A DNA stretch of 64,000 nt from Marchantia polymorpha subsp. ruderalis (Eukaryota; Streptophyta; Marchantiopsida; Marchantiales; Marchantiaceae). The DNA lies in NCBI GenBank assembly GCA_037833965.1, contig AP031352.1:24718501-24782500 (forward strand), in the 5' to 3' direction. Position 1 is the first letter of the stretch; each line of letters opens with the position of its first letter. The notes under the pieces were generated by a model, which worked only from the letters and a program-made list of their open reading frames with translations, made no database searches and was not told the origin of the DNA. Positions 40,860 through 53,660 of the stretch are shown here, in pieces. The position numbers and the translations under genes were made by a program.

Positions 40860-43800
40860 TTCACAGAACTTTTTTTGTCAATGCAAGACATCATTCATGC
40901 ACTTCTACACTCTTAACATACATTTACATGTAAAATTTTTCATGATAATATTTGTAACAATGATGTTACCTTTTCATTTCAGATATAAATTTATCTTGAC
41001 TTGATAAGACCTCAAAAGATGTTTTTGAGGTCTAATTTTTTCAATTTTCCTAATCTCAATTCTTTCTTTCATGTGAGATATTCATTTAACTTCAGTGTCA
41101 AAGAAATATCACAATCTATAAATCTTAATGAATAAATTTTTTTATCCAATAAGAAATGAGTCATATGGGATATGTTTTGCATCTAAAGTACATATGTAAT
41201 AACATTCACATTTGAAAATTTAAAGTGTTTTTTTTTCACACAGGATGAAATTCATCGATGTATAAGAAGTAATTGATGCAAATGAATGGACTACATATGC
41301 AACCTGATTGCAAATTATAATATTTGTAAGAAATTAATATCGTTGTTTTTTTCACTAGACTTAGTTAAGATTCGAGTTATTTTTTGATTAATCGTAGTTT
41401 TTAACTCTTACTTTATCAAAAATTATGAATCCAACTCCTTGTACTCTTTGTGAAAGTAATAAACTGGATTAAAATATTATTTAGACAAGAATGATTCTAA
41501 AAACAAGATTGAAGAGTTTTTGTCTAAATAATACTTGTCTTCTTTTCTACCTTGTTGTTTCTAATCTGGGTTTTTTTGTTATGATCTGCAACTAAATATT
41601 AAAGTCCATTTTCATCTGATTTATACTGAATTTTCCAACATTTTTGTATAAAAATCTATTTTTTTTTCATTTCTTCATCTGCACTACTTCATCTTGTGAA
41701 GTTAAATGCATTTTTTGGATAATTTATATGAAAAAATGAACTAACAAATTTATATGATCTCCAACAAGAAATTGAATATTTTTCTATTTTATGAATTTTA
41801 TCTGAATAATTTCATCAAATAAAATTTTCAAAATTTTGTGAGTAAAATTAATGATTCAGAAGTTTTTCCTTTGTAAGTTTTTAAAATTGTTAATATTATG
41901 GACTTCATAACAAACTAAGATTCAATACAAAACATCAAATCACATTGAAAAGATTTATAATGTTTAAGGACTAAAATCAAGAATAGCAAATTTTATAAAA
42001 TATAATTACATTTATGCAAGTTTTCACATTAAATATAAAATTTAATCTGGAATAATAATCGTATGTTATAAAAACTCAAAATCAATAAAAGAAATGTAAC
42101 ATTAGACACACAAATATCAGATAAAATATAATAAACTAATTAAAATATGAGATCAGTTGTGATTTTCTAGAATGTTTCAAAATGCATACAACCAATCCAC
42201 GATGCCATCATAATACTATCAATTTTATATATTCATATCAATTAAATTAACAACATACATAATATTACAAAATTCAAATTATATCAAATATGAAATAATT
42301 ATGTTATGAATTTTTTTTCAAAAGGTGTGAATCTAGAGTAAAATACATATACTGATATGTATATGCAATACAATGTTAAGTTAGTTGAAAGATTTCACAC
42401 AATCTTTCATAATAATCAAATATCAAGTTTTACGTATTAAGTTTAATATATATTCAAATCTAAAAGTAAATGTGCATATGATAATTATTAATATTCATAA
42501 AATTTGATGTTTAATCTCCATGATTTCATACAATTTATTACAATCTACTCCAAGCAGTTTTTTTATCAATCTATTTAAAAGTAAAGATTAATCTAAAACA
42601 TTGTTTATAATTACGCTTGCTATCATACCTAGAGTTTGAAAAAATGAATGTATTAAATCTTAACAAAATGAAATTCAAGACATATAAATGCTAATTCGTA
42701 TAAAATATTCATTCATTCATTACCTTTAATATTTATCTATAAATATCACAATATTAAAAAACATTCATGATTTTTTAAATACAAATGAGCAACGTGTGTA
42801 TATGTTATGTCTGTATATAGAGTCAACAATTTGTGACAGTGGTAGTATGACATTCAGTGAGTATGTTTACTAAAACACAAGTGGTTTAATTAAAAAATTT
42901 TAATTTATGTTTTTGAAAACTTTCTTGACTTTTCATACACAGTGAAAGTTAAACCAGCTTAACAAATTAAATTAAGCTAGTTTTAATTAATCAAAATTCC
43001 AGTTTACTTTTAACCTATGTCGATGGATTAATTTAATTGAAATTAATTTTGGAAAATAATCAATGATAATCTACAAAATGCAAATATAGCCAAATTTAAA
43101 AAATAAGAGCTGTTTCATTTCTAAAAGAAAAAATGTAGTATATAAATTGAAGTTTTAAACCTTGTTGCAATTAAATGCAAAGATAAATTTTTTTGGATAT
43201 TTTATTCAATAAATGAAAGAAATAAAAATTATTTCATAAATATAATATATAATATATTAGTGAGTGTAATAAATAATAATTATTTTCAATTTTACTTGTC
43301 AAAATCATTCTTACGGATGTATTTGTATATAAAAACATTTTCAAAAAAATTATTAAAACATTTATAATTTTCTTGAAGTATATATGCACTGAAATTAGGT
43401 TTAATAATTTTGAAAGAAATCAAAATCTAATATTTTTCTATATTAACTGCTGTCATCTATGTTTTTGAAGTTTTTTCACTTTACAAATTGAATTGTTTGA
43501 TTCTCAAGCTAGTTTGGAGATCTCTTGAGTGAATTTTCATTCTGGAATTTTTTGGGCTTATTTTATAATATAAATTTGTTGGTATCAATTTTTTGTAATT
43601 TGTAATGTTTCATTTTACATCTTATAATTAAGTTTTATGTATAACTGTATTTTATTTTTGTATTAAATCGAAATTTAGTATACATTATCTGGTTATTCAA
43701 AACATATGAGTATATTAAAGATTATTTGTAGATACTCGGACATTATCTCATGATAAAGCGTAGTTTCAACCAAATTTTACAATAATACGATTATTTTTGA

Positions 43801-46780
43801 AATTATTAAAAATTTGGAAGAAAATATATTACAAAATTTAAGGTAATAGATAATTTTTATATAAATAATAAAAATTAAAATTTATTAAATACGTTAAATT
43901 TAACGATCAAGTTTCATTCAAAAATTTCATTTAATTATTTTTTATTAAAAAAACTTAAAATGTAAAGCCCCAATTTTTTATTATGTTTATTATTGTAGAT
44001 ATATAAATAAGCTTATTTTACGCTTTAATTACAAATTTTAAGATTATTTTATCAATATTTTAAACTTTAGAAATCTTTTTAAATAAAACAAGAGATTTAT
44101 CTTGTTGTACTTTTAAATTTGTTATAAACTCTTCAAAGGTTACTTAAAAGGTTGTCAAAACTTTGCTAAAACTCTGAATATTTGTACATCAATGATAATT
44201 ATAAAAATGTGAAATTTAATATTTAGTGATTCTAAAAAAAATTCAAACCCAATTTAAAACTTGAACATATATAATAAGACGCTTTTCCATCTTGATTTTA
44301 ATTATATAAATGAAAATTAAAAAATTATATATTCAAGATTTTAAATAGACCATGAATACATTACATGAATCTACTAGTGGTTTAAAAGCATGTTTGGAGC
44401 GGAAAGGCTTCAAACAGGCTTCAAATTTATCAATTAAATCTATTTTTTCTACATAATTTTTTTTAATAATAAAATAATCTAAATAGACTACGTTAAGACA
44501 AAGATGAAACTTAACCCAAATCCAACTGTTAAATATTATCGAAATTATCATATTTAGGTTCATAATGTCAATACAAGAAAAATATATAATTCATAATTTT
44601 AAAATGCAGTGTTGAAAATAGAGACACTAATGAATTGTTGCAGAATTCTCATTTTTCAGAGAGATTCTCTTTAAAATAATATACAATCTTATTTTCATAC
44701 ACAATGCCTTTGTTTAGAAGATACAGGAGATTATTTGTATTGCAAGGAATAATCAATTTGGATTAGAAAATTTGTAGAACAACAATAGGTAACAATGTAA
44801 GCAGCTTTGATGCTCTGTTTTGTAATGAAACATGTGTTCACAAACTCTAGGATGCATGCATATGTTGTGGATAAGTCTAAATATTGAAGTGAAATGATCT
44901 AGATGACCGTTACAAAGCTACCGACAACTTTGCATCACCATTTTATCTTCACTTTCAAAGTTCATGCCGTATCTTTTTGCATCTAGCCAAGTTCATGTTG
45001 AGGCAATTTTTTAGCTTTTCAACGATCATGTATACTCATTTCAAAGCCTAATTAACACCAACAGGTAGAACAAAATACACAGTTCACACTTAAACTACTT
45101 GCAACGTGGATGACTGCAAAATTCTGACTTTTCAAATTAATAATATGAGAGTTTTTTGCACCCAAAACTTCTACTAATATATTTTGAGAATAAACATATT
45201 TGCAACATGTATAGGTTTTTGAAAATTATGACATTCCTTATCATTTATTACAATTCACGATTCTACAATCCGACATGACTTCATTTTGCATGACAATATG
45301 TTGTTTGGTCAATTATACAATATTATCTTCAATCAAGATAAAAGTGTATAAATCAAATCCAGATCGGATATAGATAAAAATATCAAAGATTGATCACAAA
45401 AAGGTTAAATATCAACACTTTTTGAAACCCGTAACATATTCTTTCCACATCTTCATAATATAAAAATTCAGTTTTGCACCACGTCCCGAATGCTATTAGT
45501 TACAATATTTTAAAATCTTATTATTGGTTTTAACATTAAAATCAGATACAAACTTGGCCATTTCATTTTAGTCACTAAAAACTAAAAAAAAATCACTGAT
45601 CAACTAAAAAAGGATACATGCAATCATGTTATCTTAGTATTAGTGTGAAAAAAAAATATCAAATTTTTTTTGAAAATAAATCATACTATCAAAGACGTCA
45701 TTATATTTTTGACAATAATTTTATGAAGTAATACTTATAATAAAATTGATGTAAATAAACAAGGTTGTAATTCTAAGATTCAATTAAAATTTTTTTAATT
45801 TTCTAAGCATAAATTTTAATAAATAGACTATTTATGTGTGATATATATGCAAATTTATCAAAAATTGCATTTAAAAAAACGATATGGAAAATATGAGCAA
45901 TGATGTAAACTATCAGTTGGCCACAATAAGATATGTCCAAGCATAGATAAAGATTTATATTGAAGACTTTATCTATCACAAAAAATCATTTTGAGTATTT
46001 TTTATTTAATCATGAATACATTAGAAAACCTTGAACAATAATGACTTAAAGAAAAAAGCCATAAATCATCATTTTTTATATTAACTAAAACGTTGAAATT
46101 TTGCAATTAAGCTAAATTAAAAACTCACTTCTGATTATACAAATTCATATGTGAGATGTAACTATTCATGTTATCTTATCCAATAATGTATTGTAATGAA
46201 TCAATTCAATTAATTATAGAATTGGATTTAATTCTTGATATGTGTATTCAATGTATCCAAGTTCTAGAATGAATTTCAAATTTTATGTGTTTGACATAAA
46301 TTCTAATATATAATAATCAACATCAAGAATTAAGAAGAATCATAATTAAATAACAAGTTGATCAGTAAACAAAGATCAACGAAGATTGAGAAGATGAAGA
46401 AAAAACACATGTAGTTAGGTAATGAAGTGCATGAAAGAGTATATGAGACAACCATGCAAGTAAGAAAATGATAAATATATAATAATTGGGATGCTCCACA
46501 ATCGGATTTCCAAAGTTTTCAACAAAAAAATAGATGCAAGATATTCTATTCTTGTTGTCATTTGATTCAAAGTGAATTATATGTTGAGGTTAGTTAGTCA
46601 CTTGACAAATGCTATTACGATTATTTTATGGAATTTCACTATATAATTAGTATATCATAGTCTTTCTCCACATTCTTCACATGAATCTCTACTTAAAGAT
46701 ATAATGTATTATGCACCGACATAATAAGAACATGATTGAGTTTAGAAATAATCCACAGGATAGCTGATCCACATGATAGA
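40860..46780. other. Very AT-rich block without genes
   Basis: About 6 kb of strongly AT-rich sequence with few CpG dinucleotides. The only open frame of note is minus 44333-44563 (76 codons), which shows no family. Both edges are sharp: G+C rises abruptly after about 46780 and before about 40850. No tandem array or element end was recognised inside. Confidence 0.7.
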
Positions 46781-47010
46781 AACATGTAAGTGAAGAAATA
46801 ATTCTGGACTCTAAACCGACGCTCGTCTCCCATCGGCAATCAAGTCGAGGGCAACACTCTCGACCGAAAGCTTCGTATGGACAACGTTTGGACTGTCAGC
46901 GATTCGACGTGGCCAAATGGACAAGGACAAGGACAGTTAGCTGATGCTGATGGACTTGGAGATGGAGAGCAGTACTTGACTCGATGATGCTGCCAAGATG
47001 CTCCACAATG

Positions 47011-47033
47011 GAGAGAGAGAGAGAGAGAGAGAG
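47011..47033. repeat. (GA)n microsatellite
   Basis: Eleven GA units followed by GAGG, just inside the GC-richer region. Confidence 0.95.
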
Positions 47034-47248
47034 GATTGATCAGGTACAGGCGATTTGTTCTCGTAGACCTTCTGAGGTTGCTCAGGCAGGCAATCATAAG
47101 AATTTGTTCGTGCAGCAGAATATTTGTTGTTAGTTAGAGGCCTGCTCTCTGGTGTGTGCCATGTTTGGCGGCTGCTGTGCGTTCTCATCCTCTTCAGCTC
47201 AATTACACTTGGAGTGTGATTGTGAGCTTCGTCCCCTTCCCTTCCCTT

Positions 47249-47309
47249 CCTCTTCCTCTCCTCTCCTCTCCTCTCCTCTCCTCTCCTCCTAAACCCTCTC
47301 CTCTCCTGA
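47249..47309. repeat. (CTCTC)n pyrimidine tract
   Basis: An almost pure pyrimidine tract on the plus strand made of CTCTC pentamers with minor interruptions. Confidence 0.9.
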
Positions 47310-47787
47310 TTACCAATGATTACCAATGGAACGGGATGGAATGGCCGTGGCATCTATGAGCGGTGGGCGCCATGCGAAAAGGAGGGAGGGAGGGGCTTGT
47401 TGCGTGACCAGCTACAGCCTTCTATTCCACCCACTCGCGCATTCAAGCCCTGGACGAATCGGAGATTATGAAAGGGATAGAGTAAAGCACATATGGGATC
47501 GCAGCAGTCTCGCAGCCGCAATTCCATCATGCGCTTACGCACTCCGATGTCATTCCCCGAGTCAAGTGCTCGGACATAGCTAGCCAGCCATCTATGGGCT
47601 CGTTCGTTTGTGGGAGCTTGATCGCTTTGCCAACTCCTCGCTTTTCTATGATTCCCTCTGTTCGGCCCTGCATGAAACCATGAACGCAGCCTAGCTTCGG
47701 TGGCGTGCCGACCCACTTTGGAACAATTCTCGAAACGAACACCATCCATCCATTGGCAGTTATTATTATGACACAGTTTCATTTACA

Positions 47788-47816
47788 CTCTCTCTCTCTC
47801 TCTCCCTCTCTCTCTC
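47788..47816. repeat. (CT)n microsatellite
   Basis: CT dinucleotides with one CCC interruption. A run of 11 C lies nearby at about 47862-47872. Confidence 0.9.
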
Positions 47817-49703
47817 GTAATGGCTGATGCGAGACTTGCAGTGATAGAAATGGAAAATCGTCCCCCCCCCCCATACGAACGATGATCCGTCCGTTTGTGC
47901 TTCACTCGTACACTGCTTCTTGTACTGGAGGGAGAGGACGTTGCAGCTGCGCAAAAGGACGAGCCCTGATCGGCCGAATTAATACGATGGGGCCGCAAAA
48001 GTGCAACCTGCGGACAAAATCGAAAGTTGAATATTCCTGCCCCTCGGAGTTCTCGTCCTGTGGCTGGAACTAACTTTGTACTGCCTTGGGTTCTTCGATG
48101 GAAGGGAGGTCAAGCGGATGTGTGCTCCTCGTCCTCCTCTACCGCTGCTGCTACTACTGTACGAGAGAAAATCTGTCTCTGGCTCAAGTCACGCACATGG
48201 ACATGTACACGACCTCGTGAGCTCAGAATCACAGAGTAAAGAGAGTTGCGTCTCCCTTGGGAATTACAGTTGCGTTTGGTCTCGAGAACATCGTTTTCCA
48301 TATTTTGGAGCTTTACAGTCGAGGAAGTTGTTGCAGTAAAACCATGCATGATGTGCATTACGTGCACCTTATTATATTGCCAAAAGTGGCAGCTCTTTCT
48401 CAGATCTCAGGGGCCCTCGTTGCTCCGCTAAAATAGTGTGAAACATGTGATCAGCTGTTGCTAAAGCACCCTACAAATCTATCTATCACCCTTCGTCCCC
48501 TCCCCCCACCCCCCCTTCCCTCCTCTTCCTCCTCCAAAGTGCTGCTTCTGTTGCTTGTCCCCTCTTCTCCGGGCTTCTTGCATGGGTTCAATAATCGAGA
48601 CGACAAAATGATTAATCAAAGCCTGCACATCCATCTTCGAGACGATAAAAAAAGATTTTACTATCTCTGCGAATCCATTTTCATGAACTGATGTTTATTG
48701 TCGGATTCTCCACGATCTCTGAACATCATTTGCTTCCTGTGCTCTCTGTAATCCGATTCCGATTCGAGTAAGCTGAGCGTCACCGTTCATAACTTCGCTA
48801 GATCGAACCCAGGTCGAGCATGAAGCTTGCTAAGAGGCGAGGACGATGTAGCTGTGTGGTGGTATGAAACCGCTAGGATCTTCTGAGGCTCTGGATCGTT
48901 CATGAGTTTGGATTATTCTATGCATTTATGATTATTCTATGGGCCTACGGGTCTGGAAGCTACGCTTTTCTTCTCACCAGGATACAAGTCATTAAGGAAC
49001 CGTCTTTCGCAGCTGAAAAGTCTTCAAATCTGTACACGCCGTAGGCAGAAAGCCTGGGCCAAGCCGGTGCACCCTGCCACCTTCCAGGCGTCTCGCTCTC
49101 CTCAGAAGAAGAGGGAGCATGCAGGAGGAACGACCTCCATCAGAAGGGAGACAAGGAAGGCAATCGATGTGCGAAGGATGTTGTGGGGACTTTTGGCCAT
49201 GGCAGTCCAATCGATTTCATTCGCTCGTTGTTCGCTAGTGTACCGGTGATTGCAAGCGATCAGAATCCTGAAAGGCTCAATTTGCCACTTCTCAGCTCAG
49301 GACATTGAGTCGAGGACAACAGTGGCCGATTCAGAAGCGTTGTTGTCCTGTCCATGGGTCAGAGAAGACAGCCAACTATTCCAAATTATGACGCGACTTG
49401 AAGATTTCAATCCCGATCCCGATCCAGTCCAACCCCAACCCAGCGACGTGTTGCACTCGGAGGTTGATCGAGAATATAGTAAATTTTAAACGCCAAGGCC
49501 ATTGTTCAGATTCGATGAATACTATGCTCGGCGCAGATCTATGTGGAATTCCGATCCGGTCTAAATGGCCCTGGAACGAACAAATCAGAGAGGGAGGTAG
49601 GAGAAACAGGCAGCCAGACAGCCAGACGGACAGAGCTAGCTCCAGACCTGCCTGGGGCAAATCCGCTGCAAGAAAAGTCCGTGTAAGGCCTTTTGGCCAC
49701 TCT

Positions 49704-49722
49704 GCCAGCCAGCCAGCCAGCC
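49704..49722. repeat. (GCCA)n microsatellite
   Basis: Four tandem GCCA units. Confidence 0.85.
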
Positions 49723-49982
49723 GGCAGATGGCAGCTGCGGCCGTATGAAGCGATTCGGACGATCGAAAGCGGGTGATGTGGCCGGCGGTGCTCTCTGCCA
49801 TTTTCTCACACGATCAGCCACTCTTCCGTCTTGGCTGGCTTGACTTGGGGAACTTGGGGATAAATTCAGTCGTCGGGCAGATTCGCCTTTTGCTGATTCT
49901 TCGTCTTCTTCCTCTCGCCTCTCAGACAGATTACAGCAGACAAGGCCACAAATAAACAGTTGACCCACTGTCGCTCGTTTCA

Positions 49983-49984
<2 letters not shown>

Positions 49985-50015
<31 letters not shown>
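49985..50015. repeat. (CT)n microsatellite
   Basis: Uninterrupted CT dinucleotides, about 15 units. Confidence 0.95.
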
Positions 50016-50019
<4 letters not shown>

Positions 50020-51968
50020 CACCGCCACTGTGACTTGAATGAACATCATCTGCACCCAAACAACAGTACGTGGCTTCCACTTTGGTCACACAAACAGGTT
50101 CCTGTTTGTCTGTTGCTCGAGCCACGATCAGCCTCCTTCTGCCCTTGCTCACCTCGCTCTCCCTCATTTCCATATAATCATCTCCTCCCTGATTTCCTCC
50201 TATTTTCCATTCTTACCAGCTGACAGATGTTTTACGTGCTTTGTTTGTCTCTGGAGCCAACCAACCAGACCGCCTGCCTGCCTGCCTGCCATTCAGTACG
50301 GCAGACAAGATACAGGATTTCGTTGCTCTTTTACTTCTTCTTCTTCTTCCTCTTCTTCTTGGTACCCAAGACCAGCCTTTACCTGTTCCTGCGCCATCTC
50401 CAGCCACGATCAGCCTCCTTCCTGACGACATGTTTTCAGCCTTCTTACAAGCTGATGCTTATTTATATCAACAGCAGCAGCAGCAGCATCATCTTGACGT
50501 AGGAGGAAGAGGAGTGGTACACTCAGCAGCGGACAAGGACAAGGCAAGTGAAGGATTACAAATGTTGTGAATCCTCCTCACTCCAGGGACTCTTCTCTAA
50601 TCATTCGTTATCCCAACTAACAGTAAGAAGACACCTCCATTTACTCCTCCATCCTCCTATGTTTCTCCACGATCGATCCCTACAAGCGTCCGCCTCGCAT
50701 CCAGGGAAGGTGCTTCTTCTTCTTTTTCTTCTTCTTCGTCTTCTTACTCTTCTCGACAACAAGCTGCTCATGTTCTTCGGGTCTCGTCTCTTGAGAGGCA
50801 AAGGTAGAAATTCATTTTCAAATGTACAGCAGACGCACCACGAAAGTAATCCCGCCGTGTGGCAGCCCAAATTCCACATAATCCATCACTGCTGAAGATA
50901 GGCCTCAGCAGCAATAGTCGCACGCATTAGAATAAGGTTGGATACTGAAGAGGAAGGATCCCGTCAGTCAAGTGAAGTCCTGCCCGGCCTAGGCGCTGTC
51001 CAGTTGGGAGGAAGCAATCTGCTCTGCGGACAGCCCTTCGAGTTCACACATGTTACACACTTGCGCAGTGTCAAATGTGGTGAACAATGGCGCTGAATCG
51101 TCGGGATTTTCGGTGGGTCGAGGGAGGGAGGGAAGGAGGGGGCATATGCGTGTAGACTGAGACCTGAGTGTGTGTGTGTGTACGTGAGTGTGTGTTTGTG
51201 TGTCTTTTTCGCACACAGAAGTCACGACTGCAGAACTCGGAGCAGCTTGTGCGGTGCCAATCAATGCGAGCCCATGATCTGTATGAACCGCAATACCTGT
51301 CCTTCTTATAGACTTATCTAGAGCTTGTTTACCCCCTCGGCACAGTAAGCTTTCCTCAAACTCCAATCGGGTGAGGGATTATACTTTTTGGCAAGAGGAT
51401 TTTGATGACAAGGTACTTTCATGTCATCTGAATGAACATTCAAGGCGTTACAACTTTGCTTGTAGGTAGGCAGGCAGGCAAGCGAGCGTTGAAGCCCAAA
51501 ATGATTCCACGAGTGATTGCCAGAGCTGTAAAAGGTCATCCATGTGTGTACCTTCAGGTTTTTTCTCTGGTACAGACTCTGGAGTGAAAGGTGAAAGGTG
51601 CAAGGAGCAAGCAGGACCTACTCCTCGCACCGATTCAATCATTGATGTGCAGTTCACAAATTTCGCGTCTTGTGGTTGACTCGAATCTTCAGGCCTTGTT
51701 AGAACTGCTACATGTGTTCTATTCAGAAATAGCTCGAATAGAATATGACGACGTAACCACTGGTACGCTGAGACGAGACTGTTCAGAAGCAAACGGACAA
51801 AATCTTCAAAAGCACCCACCGTACTAAGATTTGTCAATACCTAATCTCTTGAATCCCACATACTTCAAGAGCAGGATCAGAATGAGATATATCAAGATAC
51901 AACTACCAACAGGACCAAAAGCTGTGTCAATTATTTTCGTAACATGAACGCCAGGTTATTTTTTATTT

Positions 51969-52002
51969 CCCCCCCTCCCTCCCTCCCTCCCTCCCTCCCT
52001 CC
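51969..52002. repeat. (CCCT)n microsatellite
   Basis: A short C run followed by about seven CCCT units; the minus strand is G-rich. Confidence 0.95.
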
Positions 52003-52777
52003 TGTAATTCTTTACATACTTCAGCTTATTTCAATTCTCTTGGACCGAGGAATAATCATTGTAAAGATCTCGAAAACATGCTATGGCTGTGACTGTCTCC
52101 TTGTTTTCGCTTTCTTGCATGGTGCTTGATAATAATATGTTCGGACCTGGTGTTCGAGGTAGAAGTGATATGCCGATTATTATAACGAGCACCGAAGTTG
52201 TCATGGTCTAATCATGACCTGCCTCCCTCGAGCTATCGATCTCTGCATAGAAATCAGCCCAAGGAGTTTGGAAGCAAAAGTCAAATTCGTTGAACTTGTG
52301 CCACAGAAAAAAACCGAAAAGTATCCGGCCTCATGTTCTAGACGTGACTGCCTTGTGCCATATCTGCACAGCAGATCCCCTAAAAAGTGTTGCGGAATCT
52401 CACTCGAATGTTTGAAGCTTGGGAAGGAGGTTTCGGAAAGCACAGTCAAGCAAGCAAGCTCACAGTGGCCGACGAATATATTATCCGCTCGTGATATTCT
52501 ATACATATTCTATACATACATTTCTCCCGTCGAGAATCCGTGGAATCAATGGAATCCGGCGGATTTTAGCTGACGGGTTCAAGCAAAGCCAGACGATCCA
52601 CCAGCCGAGTCCTCTCCATGCCATGTATAAAATACTCCACACCACATTGCATTGTTCATTGCCGAGCAGTACCCTTTCTTCGTCGCGAAATTCTGAAGGA
52701 ATTCAGAATATTATGCAGAATAAATTTTCAGATTATTGCACGGAATCAGAAAGTCTAAAGTATGTGGCAAGAGTCCG

Positions 52778-52813
52778 TCTGACTGACTGACTGACAGACA
52801 GACAGACAGAGAG
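52778..52813. repeat. Compound (CTGA)n(CAGA)n microsatellite
   Basis: CTGA units change to CAGA units within one tract, a typical two-step microsatellite. Confidence 0.9.
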
Positions 52814-53589
52814 GGCCAAGACCCCATCTGCTTTCTCTCTCGCTCCTGGCTTTGAACATGTGCATTGTGCTGCAGACTCCTCCTCCTCCTCCTGCACATT
52901 CATCCTCCCTCCTCCATCCTTCGTTCCTTTTTTCTTAGCTACAAACTGTTTGGCCTGCATCTCAACAAAGTTCAACCACCCCTCGCTTTACGCATTACAG
53001 GACGAGGTTGGTTAGATCCCGTTGACTGCGCTGGTAATGGGAAGACCATCCAACCGACTGAACAAGCCCGAAAAGCTGACAGGCGATGAGCTGCGAGCAT
53101 GCTGCTACTCTCCCAAGGTTCCGACATTGTTATGTCAAACATGTTGTGCGAGTTGCAGAATGGCGTGCGTAATTCGGGTGAAGAGGTAGAGGTGGAGGAA
53201 TGCTCATGACTGCTCCTCCCAAATTACTGGTCTGCTCACGAGAGGAGGAGCATGCATCTCAGTCGTAGTCGGGCTTGCTTGCCATTTCCCGTTGCAGAGT
53301 GTGAGGAGGGAGTAGCTACTTCGAGCTTACTTGTAAAAGTTTCGCTTACGCGCGATCTCCAACAACAGTCGAAATGTTTGTATCTTCAATGAACGACGAA
53401 CATGAATGTACATGTCATGGAATTGCAACAAAGCAACTTCGTTACATAATCTTTCTCATAATTTTTTTTCCAGTTCGAGGAGGTGCACCAGTTATCCATG
53501 AATCATGAAGTGAGTTAGTAGACGTTTAGTTGTTAAGATATGAAAAACCTTTAAAAAAAAGTTACTACAAGCTATACATGAAATAGCTG

Positions 53590-53591
<2 letters not shown>

Positions 53592-53650
<59 letters not shown>
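53592..53650. repeat. Compound (TA)n(GA)n microsatellite
   Basis: About 15 TA units run directly into about 15 GA units. This is the longest simple repeat of the window. Confidence 0.95.
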
Positions 53651-53654
<4 letters not shown>

Positions 53655-53660
53655 AAAGAA

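Larger units (their letters stand above)
46790..53660. other. GC-richer, microsatellite-dense region without a recognised gene
   Basis: This stretch has moderate to high G+C and many simple repeats (listed separately). Open frames up to about 142 codons occur on both strands. They are repetitive, overlap one another and match no family I know. CT tracts lie on both strands, so they give no direction of transcription. It could hold a noncoding RNA or long 5' leader exons of a gene to the right, but nothing in the sequence proves this. Confidence 0.4.
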
